From the NCBI GenBank assembly GCA_900708905.1, contig CAADRB010000049.1, forward strand, positions 923,056 to 987,055: DNA of 64,000 nucleotides, written 5' to 3'. The notes beneath the pieces are model-generated. The model searched no databases. It saw nothing but the letters and a program-made list of their open reading frames with translations, and was not told the DNA's origin. Made by a program: the position numbers and the translations under genes. The stretch's first letter is position 1. Each line of letters opens with the position of its first letter. This DNA is from Hymenolepis diminuta (Eukaryota; Platyhelminthes; Cestoda; Cyclophyllidea; Hymenolepididae). Shown one piece after another: positions 13,201 to 28,200 of this stretch.

Positions 13201-16200
13201 ATTCATTTCAGAAATTTCTTTTGTCATTAAATAATTTAATTAGAATTTTTTCAGAGCAAACAAACAAGGATATTAATGTGACCTTGAGCTGTGGCCCATG
13301 TTATGGTGAATAGACTGTTGCTAGCCTCATGTACATGCTTGTGGCTCTAAAGATATAAAGAATTGAGATGGTATGACTAACCACGAAAATAAAACAGATC
13401 AAAAGCTCCTAATAGCATGAATATGATCTTACCCATGGACCTGGGGGTCAACCGATGAAATTGGGACATAATAATTATATGGACAACTTCAGTGGACCGA
13501 ATTTAAATAAACCAAGACCCATGAAGTCCTGACTTCATCAGACCCACTCATAAGTTTTAAATCACAAAGAACTCATTTGCTTTTATCTTAAAAGTTTTTT
13601 TCTGTGTAATGGAAAGTAAAAATAAATATAGAAACTTTGTAATGCTAACTGTTAACCATTCCCATAAAGAGAAATAAGAGGATAATATATTCAAATCGAT
13701 TATAAAGATCGTCCAGACCTGTCGTGTAAAACAACTGGGGAGAAATTCTGCATTGAATGCTCCAAAAAGTAGCATGATTTAAGACACCAGCAGTGAAAGC
13801 GAAATCAGTGTAATCCACTCACTTGAAATCCCGAGTTCCGTTTCTTGAAGGGGCCGAATTTTGTTGCTGTTGCTGCTTCTGCTGATTGTGTGCCTGCTGT
13901 TGTGCATGCTCTTGGAGGGAGTTGTTGAAACTAGTCGACGTGGAGATTCCACGTTCCTCGACTGCGATGGTGGAAGGCTGATGGTAGTGGTGCGGGAAGA
14001 GAGAGGAAGTTCCCATCGCAGGATAGGCAGGAGCTTGTGCAGGAGGCGAGGCAGAGGAACCACTACCGCCAAACAACCGACGTCGATTGTGGACGTTAAG
14101 ACGACTAGTGGAAGAGGCCTCACGTTTCATCTGTGATATCTGCTGCTGAAGATGCTGTGACGAAAGCTAGAAATAACAAAAAAAACTTGTTTAGGACACC
14201 AGACACGTTGCTACTGAAAAAGCTAACAGATCAATTAAATGAAATGTGGACCAGTAAGAAATTTAAACGCCAAATATGCTCAATCATTCACTCGTCTTTG
14301 TTCCTTTCTATGCTTTTTGACAGTTTTTCTACCCTTCATACCCTTATTGACCTGTATGGTCTACCATTCTATATGGCCTTATCTATAAGAAATTCTATAA
14401 TAAATTATTATTTAGACTACGCTTTTCACACTTGTTATCAGATGCAAATTGGCTAAACTGTTCCGCTATTCAGAGGTAGTCAACACCAAGATAAAATTGC
14501 CATTATCCATACTGCATTTTTTGCTTTATCTTAATGTAAGATAGTCATTTGAAGTTTGAACACTTCCATTAAAAACGAGACGGACGAAGCTTTTTTCATT
14601 TTCTTTTGGAAGGTTAGTCTAACAGCTTTAGGGTGGGTCTTGGTCGCATCCATTAATGATAATAATAACTGAACAGGCATGATCACTAACTTACTATCCC
14701 TACATAATTTATGTCTGCATTACCAAAGTTTATTACATCGACTTATGGGCTTTCTAACATCTGATAGTAAAAACAATAGACAACAACGAAAAGAGAGCTT
14801 TAAGTAGATAAAAATGACCAAATGGAGTATTTCGTCCACATAATGACCCAAATTTCGGTTAACTCGCATACAAATACCGTGAACATATTTTAATAGAAAA
14901 CAGGCTTTCCGTTTATAAAGGCTGCCTTTACTAAAGTGTGTTCTACCACTTACCTATAATCTCATTATTGTGCATTAAGGTATACCTCCGTCACCAAAAG
15001 CTTGAATAAATATATTCAAGTAGATTTAAACAGGACATTAAATAAAGATCCCAGGAAAAATTGTAGTGGTTTAAGTTCCGGATTGATTTTTCATATAAAT
15101 TACCGCACCTAGATGCATTATTGTTAAAATGGCTCCTATCTCAACTTTTTTATATTAATTCGCAGACTCGTGTTCGTGCCAACTTTGTACTGGCCGCAAA
15201 CCAACTGGTTTTAACGACTAGTTAAACCACTGTTTAGAAATAGTAATTTTAACCAGAGTAACAAATAGATAAAAATAAACACAAACCTTTTTCTCAAATT
15301 AGAATATGAAGAATATAGAAATTTAATTACCGTAAATTTGGAGACATTATTATCTTTTTTAACAGTTTTTAAAGAGAGTTGAAATAATCAAGTTGAATTT
15401 CAAGTGAGTAGCTAATAGAATCAGAAGAAAAGATGGGATTTTTATGCAGTTGCCCTTTTATGAAGAAGCTTAGAACAAAAGATATCATTTCCTCTCATTA
15501 AAAAGCCATATTCTATCTCATCAGACATGGCTTTTTATGGCTTTGAAGATATTGTGAATTTATGAAGCTCTTTTGAATTTCCTCCTGTTACTAAGCGGGG
15601 GATTATGGTGGAAAACAGCCTCATTAATAAATCACATATTACTTAAATCACCCCCAAATACTTGCATAGATGGTACAAATAACTTACTTTTCCTCGCATT
15701 ATTATGGCTATAGGGGGTTAGTCACTTTCAGAGCAGCACCCATAAAGGTAACTAATAGACTGACACTAATGGATAATTAATGACATTTTATTTATGCAAT
15801 AGTCGAGAAGCAGCGATGCAGCAGCTTTTACAACATGCTACTGGCTTTTCAGTGTTTAGTTGAGTCAGATTACAATGTGACGGTTTCAATAAATTGGACA
15901 CATATTAGGTGAAAAGAACACAGTACTCTAAGAGTATATCCCCACTACGTCTCAGCTAAAGGCTAATTAACAGTGCGATGGCAATTTACCGGCTAATAAG
16001 CTCAAACATACGCGAATATGAACTGTCATGCAGAAACCTAGGGAGCAGATATGGAAATTTAAACTTTGGAACATGAAACTATACTTATCAAGTAAGAAGC
16101 AGATAAGAAGCAGTAAGAAGCAAGTAACCCGAAGAATCCGAAAGATAAAGGAAGTTTTATTTTGTCTATTCAAAAAATGTCATATCTAGGATTTGATCCT

Positions 16201-19200
16201 CCCCTTGGCACAATACGTACCAAGGGAGGAAAATAAAAATATTAATCTTGTAACAAAAAAATTCTACATTGTTCCAGTTGAGGCAAGGGCCCCTCACTAA
16301 CCTTAAAATTTCATTCTTTGAGGTTTTGAGAGCGTTCGACTGGAGCTAAGATTTCACGGAAGGTGAGCGAAAAGTATAGGAGACGTTGATTTTCAAAAAC
16401 GAAATCTTACATTTATATGCACTTTTTTAAACTCATCCAGTTGAAAATTATTTGATTACAGATGGAAGAGAACACTCGGACCGACCGAGTTCAAAAGATT
16501 AACTAGTGGTGGCATCTTCAACATTAGAATTACAGAGCCGTTGATTTTTAAAAGCTAGTGAGATTCTTTCTCAAACTTATAATGGTATCAGATATCCAGA
16601 TAAAATTAAGGACAAGAGAATGAAGGAAGAATATTACATAACTTCAAATGTCATACGCAGGATAAATACATTTGTTTAATATCGAAAAACTACCGTCTTA
16701 TGATATGTGATTTGAAGATCTAACGCTTTCTTAACTATTCAACTTTCCCCATGATTAAAAATAGCAAATGTTTTTGTTTGAGCTAAGAAAATAATAAAAA
16801 AATCAGAAAATGGAAGGAGCCGATTTCAGACATTTAAAATATATGGTTTGAAATGAGAATAACCACCCATTTAGTCATAAACGAGCCAAGAAGTTACCTT
16901 TTATAAACAAATAAGAAAAATAGGTAAATTTAAATAAATTTTATTTTCCAGTTGCAAAAATAAAACGCCTGTGATTCGGTCCTCCGTGCTGTAGTTTTTC
17001 AATTTATGCCCAAATAAAAATGGGAAAAGGTAAGAGAGACCATCATATTTGACATTATCAGTAGCAGCAGTCGAAATTATAAAAAAGAATGAGCTTTTGA
17101 TACTCTAAACCTCTTTTTTTCAAATGAGACGACAGTAAATGTTTATTTATAGTTAGTTACAACTGTAAATTGTGGAATATCGTGCTTTTTCAACCACTGG
17201 AAGAAAGTGAAATGAAGCGGTAAGACCGACACTTTCTAAATAAAAAATCCGTTATTAAGTACTGAACATCGTAGATAAGCATTTTTATAGTCCGGGTTAC
17301 GAATCGTGAAAGTTAGTAAATATTGTACAACCCGAATCCAAAAGTTAAATGAAGTAAGACTCGTTGATACTTTGATGTTTCTCTCAGCATCGTTTTAGTC
17401 CTCTTCCATTTTATCATTTGTTAGATCGTCCGTTTACCGAGTTTTGTTGCTCCTCACAATTAAAATTGTAAAATTTCTCTGTAATGCTGTGGTAATAATA
17501 ATAATTGGTTAAAATAAAGCTTGGCATGTTCCTGAATGTGATTACTCTAGTTCATTTATGCCAAGACCTCGAAATACACAGATACAGTGACACCGACGAC
17601 TTCCCAGACAACAATTTAAGTCAAACAATATCCACTAAGATTACTCAATCTGAACAAGAATAATTAAGGACCAATATCTGCATTAAATATTGGGAAATCT
17701 TTCTTTTTCCTTAACCAAGCTCTTCAAACTCCACTCTCGCTTTAAATGACTACACTGAATGAATATTTTAATGCAACAGATCTATTGATAATAAAATTGG
17801 ACTTAGCTGGAATTAGTTAGTACGGGTGAACAGCGGAACAGAGATTCCTCAATTAACTTTGTGTAAATAAGAAACCGTCAAAAGGAACGACGGCATATCC
17901 CATGAATCTTGGTCATTGTAATATTTTTAATTCTTGATAATTAAGTCCATATGATAAAACAATGATTAGTTATGTTCCCTTTACAGTAATGATTTGGACA
18001 TAAAGATGCATAGCCTTGAACATTACAGTTGTCAGATAGGTAGGAGGGTAAAATATGAAGATGTCTTTCCTGAAAAGTAAGGTTATCTCTGGAACTTACC
18101 TCCGTTTAAGTCAATCTTAGTGAAAGGGAAAATGACACTTTCCTTCAATAAAGGCGGGCATAAATGTGAAGAAAAGGTTAAATGGTCCTTTTGTCCTTTC
18201 AATATGAAGGGACATTATTCAGATGGAAATAATTCAGATCTGTCCCCCAAGAAAGAGAAAGCTTAGTCAGCCAGATGGACAAGAGGCAGAGATATTATGG
18301 TTGTTTAAATGTTTATGATTCTGCTGTATTCTTTAGCATGGGATGTTAAGCGATGGCGAATTTTCATTCAATTTTTCTAGTTGCAACAATTTTGCAACAA
18401 CTTTTCCACTTAACCAACAGAAAGTTTAAGTTAACAAATTAACAAATTTTACATTTTTAAGGGAAAATAAAAAAATTATGCGCCTGCGCACTGAACATGG
18501 TTTAACAGGCTTCTTTTCACACCAAAATTGTGCATTTAAGTTTGAAAGTGTGAAAGATGATTTGAAATTTAAGGTAGAATGAAGTTATTCTTATCTTCCA
18601 CTTTTAACTAGCTGAAAAATGAAGAATGAAGCAATCTTAATTATAAAATGATTTTTGAATTAAAACGGTTGTAAAATAATTTGCTGTTATTATTTGATGT
18701 ATCTAGGTAAATAATAGGAATCCAATATCAATTAACATGCGCATCTACGATATCACAGGTTACGAAACCGACGAACATCAGTTCGTATCAAATGAGCGGA
18801 ATGGCCGACTGCACTGATTTAGTCCGCCTAATAAAAGAGGCACAGGTTCGAGTTTATTGCAAGGGAGCCCCTATGATGTCACTTCTTTACCCATGAGCGC
18901 CGGTAAACGCTTTCCTAAGAGGCTTGGGAGTAATATAGCTATAAACATGAGGGCCATAGTAACTGAAATTAAACTTGTTATGTGTAGAATCTTTACCCTA
19001 AGATATCAAAATTTATTTGCAGATTCTAAAATACTGGACGTGGTAATCGATAGTTGCTAGGTGCCACTTACACAGACACCACACGTGCTTGTGCTATCTA
19101 GTGTATTAGGAGCAAAGTATCGAAATCAACAGAATTTAAAGCTCCCTGTTTAAATATCAATGAACTGTTTTAGAACGATTCTTACAAAGTAAAAATGTGA

Positions 19201-22200
19201 CCAGAAGAAATTAATTCAAATATTTAGAAAAACATGCACAAAATAAGAGTGAAAATCCTATTCCCTCAAAGCACTTTTATGAAGGATCAAATTGTGCCCA
19301 CAAACGTCAAATACATACATTTTTCTCTTAGTCTAGTATCATTATCTCTCTTCGTAGATTAATTCTATGCCAAAAAAGTATTTCAGTGCGGAAGAAGTCA
19401 TTTAGTTGATAAAACTTAAGGTAGTTCAAGCCACTTCGTTTAAAGACAAGTGAAACTGGTGAAATATTTAGTTATATAATTCTGATAAAATGAAAAAAAT
19501 ACGCAACGGACTTCTAGTTGAAAAAAACCATTAAGAGATCGATAACGAATCAATAATGGCATGCATCTGTGTTTTGATGTGCGGTAATTTTCATATTAAG
19601 TCTAAGAGATCGAAATTTAAATGTAGATAACGGAATTTTGTGAGACAGAAAATCGATACTGATCGATATTTAAGCAGATGTCCGTATTCACGAAAGTATG
19701 AACTACCTAAGGTATTACGAACTTCAGTTCAGTCATTTTGAAGCTATTTGTTGAAATATCAATGAACCGAGTTTTTGGGAGTGGATAAGATTCGTTCAAG
19801 GAAAATATCATCAAATCAAAACATATTATAAAGTTGTGAAGCAAAAAAAACATGCATCAGAGCAAAATTAATGCATTGGGAGGTGAATATCTTTTAGAAG
19901 GCTAGACAGGGATATTATCGGACAACTTCCGCCTCGCGTTGGCGTTATAACTTCTCCTTATTTCAGTAAACCCTCTATTTTAATTGAAGTAAATCCAAAA
20001 TAGGATTTGAGATATCCATTTCGATTTTGACTAATTACAGCAATAAAACATTTTGTCTTATCATTGTAAGGTGATTAATATATAAAATTTTAAATGAGTT
20101 TCGAAGTCTGTGGGACAAATTTCAATATATCCAAGATTATTTTCAACTGAAGGATACAAATTACGAAGTAAACGAAATGGTTACAGTTACAAGTCAGTTT
20201 ATTCATAGATCCGTAGTAACCCTACTCCCAATCTACTTTGAGCCACTATCCTTAATATACCAATAGATTTAATCCAGTTTTCAACTCACTTTCATCCGTG
20301 ATTCATCGACCGGAGTGTAAGAGATTGATGGTTTTTCCCTTGTAAGCTAACACCTGAATTTTCAGATTTAATCTGCTACCTTCCGTACATTTTCATCTAA
20401 GATTAATATTCTACAACCGTTCTTGTCCCTTTCATTTCTTGCAGTGGTGAAATTCACAAAGCTCATCGAGTTTTCTCTATAATATATCACATACTTTTAA
20501 GCTAGAACCCCTTCTTGTAATAGATCACAGCTTTCATTACCTGGAACATGCAAGAGAGAAACCTGTAGATTTCTCACATAAACGCCTGAGAATTTTGATT
20601 TTCCCTTCTTTATCTTTGTGGAGAAGACTTTCGATACCAAATAGAAAAGGTTATTTCCATGGAAGCAACTCAGCTTTCCGATTTTCTGCCTCTTTCCCAG
20701 CTTTGAAATCGATATACTATATAAAGACCTACAGCTAGCAGCGAATGCATCTAGGGAGGTATTTAGTGATACTTGGCTAAACTATTAAAAACCATTACAA
20801 AGTATAATAATGGAAAAGCATCTAAACATGGACAAATAATATAGTTCAAATAGAGAGCTAGGTGGTGGCAGTGAGTAAAACAAAATGCTTGCTGTGGTGT
20901 ATAGGTGAATATTCCAATCTAGGTTAATCGGACCCCCTCTTAATCTGACCAAATGTGACCCCTTCCGATGGCTAATTAAATTTTAGGTATCATATTGTCC
21001 TACATAGCCTAGTTTCCAGACAAACAAACCTTTGTGTGTTTAATGCTTGAGTGGCTGTATCATGATAATGGTAGACCAGATACAGCCAAATCACTGCCTA
21101 AGGTGCCTTTGGGACATAAAACGCTATTTCATCCATCAGACTGTTGGTTTTAATTAAGAAATCAAGTTCTTCAAAAATCGAAAGATCCTAGCTCGCGTCG
21201 ACTAATCAATCTTTGACCAAGCCACACCTACCACGAACTATTCAAGTAAAGTAAAACTCTCGATACCCTGACTTCACTATCTGGTTATATTCGATCTCTT
21301 CTCCCGATCCATCGCTTATTGGACCAGCTTGGTGCTCGCCTTGTTCCGATGCTTTCCTAAGATAAAAAACTTCCAAATGTTATTTGTAGTGTGACGGGAA
21401 ATATTAATGATAATAACAATAATAATATGAGTAATATCAAAATAAGGAAAATAAGAATAATAAGGAAGACCAGGCCGTGTCATTCAAGTTCAACAAATTT
21501 GTGATAGTTAATTGGCTTAAGTCAACGGATTCGATAATCTATAAATCTTTGATATATTAATAAAAATTCACAGAGATCTTCGAATTCCGCTTTCGGCTCC
21601 CTCTAGCAAATAGTATCTTGAAAGCCTTACATCCAACTCACATCTTTAATGCAGACTTCAAACGAACTCGCACATTTCACAAAATGACTATTTTGCATCC
21701 CAAAGCTTTTCAAGAGTCTTCAAACAATGCTCTATTGGAATAAAGCTTTCCACTTTTAGCATCACTGAAAAACAGTGCAAAATGCCGAAATCCAAGTAAA
21801 TTTTTTTTCTAAAACATGTCTTTAATGTCTGCTTTTCCATTTGATTTGAATGATTTGCTTGATAATGATAAATGGGATATGACTAAATGAAATGCGCCTT
21901 TAGCTTATAACATACATTTCATTTCGCAATACACTACCCCGATTTCTCAGCCTAATCATTTCTCAAGAAGTTCTGTTCCAACGCAAGGTCTTACTTGCAA
22001 CGCCACGCAAATGGACAATTAAATTAGGCGTTTAAAACACCCAGAAGGAGGGAGCTAATTAAAACAAATAAGCAACAATGACAGAACGTTGGAGGCTTTA
22101 AAAAGACTGCGTAAATTAAACTCAAAACATTTTTTATTTCCACCACTAACTCAATGTAATCCAATGGAAGATGTTTCGCTGAACTACAAAATACTACCTA

Positions 22201-25200
22201 AATTATTAACATTTCTTTTAAGTATTTGCACTCTTCAATTAGCAAAAGGTCACCTTAATAAGTCTTAATAATTTTGCACATTGCCTAAGTTTGACTATCA
22301 TAATTCGTCTATCGATTCAATCCGATTTTCTGCTTTTTTCTGCGTATGAATCATGGCTCGGCCTGTGAGCGAACTATCGAATTCTTTCGCATCATCAAAC
22401 GCCTACATTGTCCACTTACTATTTTCAAGGCTAACGCGAGTTCTCCGTTCTCTTCTAATACGAATATCCCTTCCCTCCTACCCCGTTTGATTGAAATTTA
22501 TCAAGCTGGTAAGAGCAATGACATTGGGATTTCAAAGCTGGAACTCTAAAAAATATGGAAGAATAAATGTGATCTTGCTAACTGGCAGATGGAGTAATAA
22601 AATACGACTAGGAGAGCGTCATGTAGCAGTCATAAAGATGACAATCGGCAAGAATGACTACTACCGTCATTTACAACTTTCTATCGTAATTACTCGAATT
22701 TTGTCATTAAGTCAATCACATAAAGGGAGCCTAAATGCTATCAGACTTCTAACGATTTACGAAATTACCAATTAAGTGAAATCGATGCCATCGCCTGAAC
22801 TAATGCATTTCTTTTTCTTATATCTACATATTTGCTTTTTGTCGACTAGATCTTAACTAATAATTTTATTAGAGCCCACGGCAAAGCAAAATAAATTGAC
22901 AAATTTTCGCTGTGAGAAAGCAACGTTAGAGTTTATGAAAGGGACAAAGCAAAAGGGGTTGGAAAGATGTCAGAATATCACAGAGGTCCTGTTTGGTTTG
23001 ATTTTAAGGTTCGAGTTGTAGAATACTTACTTAACAGCTAGTCCACTGCTTCAAGTTTCGAAATTCAAATCCAAGATCACTTCTCCTTTGGATTACTGGG
23101 TGAATTTTGGTTGTTTAATTAGGATGCCCAATCTTATAATTACAACTCACTTTTGCTTTCAAAGGTCAAGAAAGCAGGATAATACGAGTTTACATGATTT
23201 TAACGTTTCCATATATATCCTAACAGTCAGGTAAAGCAGGCAGATGGGAATAGCAAAGATATTTTAACTAGCAAATCATCCAAACTGGATGCACATTAAT
23301 GGTAGGAAAACAAATGAGCCTTTGGGGCATAATTATTGTAGTCTTTAAACATTTTAAACGTAGGCGAACTAAAATGGGATCATTTTTCCTTCAACACAAT
23401 CATCGTGAAACTTGACCTAACGTATTAACAACATTTAACTCCTAAGGTCCAGATCCGGAGATGCATATGTAAATCCTAGGTTTTCGCTATTAAAACAGTT
23501 TAATAAATGACGTACTTTCTCAAAGAAGATACTGATCCAAAAGGAACTTGAGAGTGACCATTTGGAGAACTTTAGCCACTCAAAAATGCAACTTGAAACG
23601 TTAATTTAACAGTTAGATTCTGATACCACTCTCTGTGAATCAAAACATAGTATAGGGAACAATTCATTCGTCTTAAGGCTTACCTTTTCCCCACATTTAA
23701 AAGGGGAAAAAACAAAAGCAGAGGCATAAATAAATCTTGATTCGGGAAGCCGAAGTGTAGATCAGCCAGGAGGTTGCTACTGAGGAATTGGAAGTATACT
23801 AAGCTAGCAACTTTACCAGCCCGTACGGAAGCACTTGACACCACACAAACCAGCATGGGAGTACGGGGACCAATGAAATTACTTAATTACAATCCCAAAC
23901 TACTAAAGACGGATTGAACCATGGCGGCAAAATTTTGGCTTCCTCTAACCTTAAGTCTACCTTTATACCTTACGTCCTTTCATTCTAACTTGTCTATAAG
24001 ATGTTCTCTAATAAATCCTTATTTAGTCTGCAAAAATAAAGCGCGGGGACATTCAAATCAACTTGCGGGTGCAAATCGGCGGCAAGTTTGGGAAAGTGGG
24101 GATTAATCCAGTGAGGTAGATATGGAGACATTTTAAAAGCAAAAAATAGGAGAAAATAATCAAGAAAAAAGTACAATTACTGTTTCAAGAAATCCAAATT
24201 GTATTCAAAAAGTTGAAATTTCAAGGTCAGTGGGAAATAGAGAAGGAAAAGTTCACTGTACAATCCTAGTATTAGCATGTAGTTTTACCAATCACACACA
24301 AAACTATTTAACAACATCTCAACGTCGATAGTCAGAGGTAGTGTTTCAACCGTTTTACTAATTGTCAATGGACATGTGAATGAAATCTTGTACAGTTGAA
24401 TTTTGGTACACCAACCCACAAATTACTGCACTTAACACACACACTGACTGAACACGCGTCCAAGGAAAAACAAAAGTGACCTCTTCGATAATTGGTCACT
24501 TGGTAGAGAGCTAAAAATAGAACGCCCCCACCTACCTGGTGCAATTTATTATCAAACAATAGAATTCAATACGAAGCCATTGAAATAACCTGAACAAGTC
24601 AAAATCTATTAAATCCATCAAATTCTTTTTCAAATGTTCTTTTCATAATTTAAATATAACTAACTTTATTTACAAAGTAAGTATGAAGTCTACGATTCGG
24701 AAAAGCGAAGAAAACAGGGGATTAGGCCCGAAGGAGTTTGGGATTTCAATTTCCCACTAATCAGAACTGATTAAAGGATTCATACAAGTATATTTTTCTA
24801 AGTGGGGTATTTGTTAGGAACATCCACCCGCAAAAACCGACTGCATTCATATCTAAAGTCCCTTAAAGGCCAATTTAGATCAGGTTTCGGGACGATATTT
24901 ATAACATTAAAGGAATCGATCTGGACGATAAAGTAAAAAAGCATTGCTTATGATAACACTTTATTGTTCTTTCATGAATTTCGTTGAAGCAAAATTCTGT
25001 AGTATGAGAGATTAGAATTGCTTAAGTTGATTATTTAAGCCATAGTAGACCAACATATTTTGGATTTACTTTTTAAAAAATATCTGTACGCACATGTACT
25101 AGCAATTGTATTTTATTCCTATAAATTACAAAATAATGTCAGAATGGTGGTGGTGGTGGGGTTGTGTCATAAGACGATTTAACCATACTTGTATTTTGTA

Positions 25201-28200
25201 AGACTTAGAGCAACCGTTAATGACCATTAAGTTGGTGGAAAAACTATTTCTTCGATAGGGTGAAAGCATTGCTTTCTATTGGACGAACATTCGCATAAAA
25301 TTGGTAGTGTTATGTTTTAAATTCACGTTTTAGCAACGCGTGTTGTACATATCTTCTTATTACTTCTCTCCCCTTTTGGTATACGCTACAGTAAACACGT
25401 AATTTGGACATGAAAGGTGATCGCTATGCTCAGGCTGTATTCTTGCACGAATTTCGTGATAAACTGTCAACCTCTGACGGCGGAAAGAAAGAGTAGAGAT
25501 GAAATCTACTGCTTCCCCTTCCTGTTATTCAATTCAAAATACATCAATGTAATGGCGTAGTAAAATTCAATGAACAAACAAAATATGTTCTGCAATACTA
25601 AAATGATCACAGCTCTCTTATATCACCAAATGTAGTTTAGTTTATGCTGTATCCGGCGTGTCGGACCACGGCGACTTGAGTATAATTGACAAGTGCGCTT
25701 AGTTTGGCTATCTAAACAGTTAAAACCGATACCGTAAATGAAATTGTGACCTAGCTAAGACATGTTGCCTCTGGGACTTTGAGTCTTTTGTAGGTAGCTC
25801 CCAATATGTTGAAATTTATGGTAAGAATAAAAAAACACACCCGTGTAGCCAGATTGTTGCCCGAGGTACTGAGATGATTATGATTGGGAGGAGTGGGAAC
25901 AGGAGATAGGGAGGAAGAAGGAAAGAGTATCTGGTCCTCAGAAGACCGGAAGCTTGGTGGTTCCTCCTCGCTAGTATCTTCGACGCCTCCTCCTCGGCCA
26001 AGGGAAGAAGCTGAGTTAAGAGGTCTTGGAAGGGGTAATTGGGAAGAGGTTGTCTGCTGTTTTTGTTGTTGATGAATTTGGCATGTTGGTTCTTGCTGCT
26101 GGGAAGCGGAAGATGATGAAGGCATATTGAGCACTAGGGATGCTTTGCTTACTTCACGTCGGCTTGGAGGTCGGTAGTCTGTGCTCAAATATCCACTGGC
26201 TGGAAGGCTGCGTAACCAATTGGCCACGTGCATCTTGTCTGGGGTCATCAAGTTATAACCTTGTCCTTCAAGTATAAATGGAAAGAGAATTTTCACTTTC
26301 AATCATAATTGAAGAAACCAGCAGTGCAAAGTGAAAATATTGTGAAAAGGAAGCCAACAAAAGTCAATGACAGATTTGTTGCCTTGTCTCGGGATGAGCA
26401 ATTCCCATCGGCGGTCACTAAGTCGCCCATCACTTTTGTCAATATGTGGACGCCTGCCGGTCTCGACAACATGGCAATTATCGAGACAAAGATTATCACC
26501 GTTTTGGCATTGTTTTGATCTTTAACATTAATATATGAGGCCTAATTATATTCGAATATATGGAGTCTTTGTTAAACTAAGTGTCTTAGGTGTACTTGTG
26601 CATCTGCCTCATTTGTCAAATTTGGAGCTGAGACAATTGTATTCTGGTAATATCTAGTGCGAACCCAGATATTAGTGATAGAAACTAAATTACTGGAAAG
26701 TAGGATTATAACAGTGCAGAAAGAGCCATAATATACAAAAAGCCTATCCACTTTTCTTACACCTTAATATTACACCACTTTAACGATCATTGAATAAGTG
26801 GACTCTGATTTAGCAGACGTGGACTTCGAAAGCTGCGCCAAAACCATCATATGATCAACTTCCCTATACATCGAGATATAAGTAAATTAAATAGAAAAGC
26901 TATAATACAAAATTTTCCTTATTCAAGTTGTTAGGGAAATATCACGTAAACTAAACGAAAACAAAAAGCCATGTATTTAAGGGACAAATTGTTACGTGCG
27001 CTAACAATTTTATGTTTTAAAGAATTTTACGTACCCTGTTTATTTTTCTTCTGAAAATACAGTCTAGTTAAAATCATTTGAATGTCTAAATTAAGTTTAA
27101 ATAATCCGAACATATGGATGTTACAGGGAAATAACATTTCTTAAGAGGGATATTTTAATTCAGTTAATTGAGATTAATGCTGACAATCTAAACATGAATA
27201 CATAGTTCGGTATTATAGCTGATAAAGTTAAAATTTATCGAAAGAGTAGGTGTTCGAATCTATTACAATAGTCTCTAAGGTAATAGAAAAGTAACTTCCC
27301 ATAAAAATATTTAGTGAGATCGAAACTTGTCAAGTTATCGGCACAATTCAGAAAGCAAACCATGGGGAAGGTCAGATCGGCACAAAGCCCATCTAGAACT
27401 GCCTAACACGACTCAAAACCATAGTCCTGAGTGGATCAGGAAATTGCAGGCGTAAGCAAAGGTCACGGATTTGGTCCCCATTGGCGCACATCCAGTGAGT
27501 AGAATTTTCAACCGTTCTGGTTAAGTTTGGCTGATAAAGGAAAAAGCAGAATTTTCTCTCAGAGACTACAGGATGCCACCAGTCTACCCAAGATGAGTGT
27601 TAGAGAAAACTTTATTAAGAACACAAAAAAGGGAATTGGAACACAAAACTCACAGATTTTGCATATATTAATGAACTGCGACAGGTTAGAAACTATTTAA
27701 AAATCGAGGCACATTATGAAAAACCCTAACTGTAAATTAACGTTACTGCTGTACTGTGGAATAACTTTATCCCAGTCTCAGTTCAATCAGAGGATTAGAA
27801 TAACTTACAAGTCTGAATGAACATAATAGTGCATCTGTAAGAAACACTTTGTCAAAGTCTAATTGTTGGGCTTTTGGAAGAAATTAGAACAAACGGGTAC
27901 AAAGCAACACTGTGCGTGTTAAGGGACACATGCTAGCGAGGTTGCATAATCTGCCTCTCCAATGAGAATTGATCAAGAAAGAACAAAATAAGGCAATTTA
28001 AAGGCTCCAAGACGTGAACATTGCTAAATAAAACCACTCTCTGTTGTAATCAGTGATCAATGCATCCTAAGATACTGGAGATCCTGAATTAAAGAAAGAA
28101 CGTTTAATCACAACCTACTGATTTCAAAACGTAAATCCACAATTTTTCCTTATTCCCCATGGAAAAAAAAGAGGAAAAAGGAAAACTTCCCTTCCTGCTT

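Larger units (their letters stand above)
14167..25840 (-). other. Intron 3 of the storkhead gene
   Basis: The donor is ACACGG|GTGTGT and the acceptor is TTATTTCTAG. It is 11,674 bp, phase 0. It holds an imperfect hairpin at 16198-16229 and a degraded SINE copy at 18731-18845. A GAAGCA-type short tandem (about 16088-16125) and small ATA/AAT runs (about 17496 and 21405) also occur. I found no coding exon in the remainder. Confidence 0.7.

Noticed and set aside
13779..14123. 114-codon alternative minus-strand frame over exon 4
   Set aside because: It overlaps the supported frame, shows no family resemblance, and does not join in phase to exons 3 or 5.
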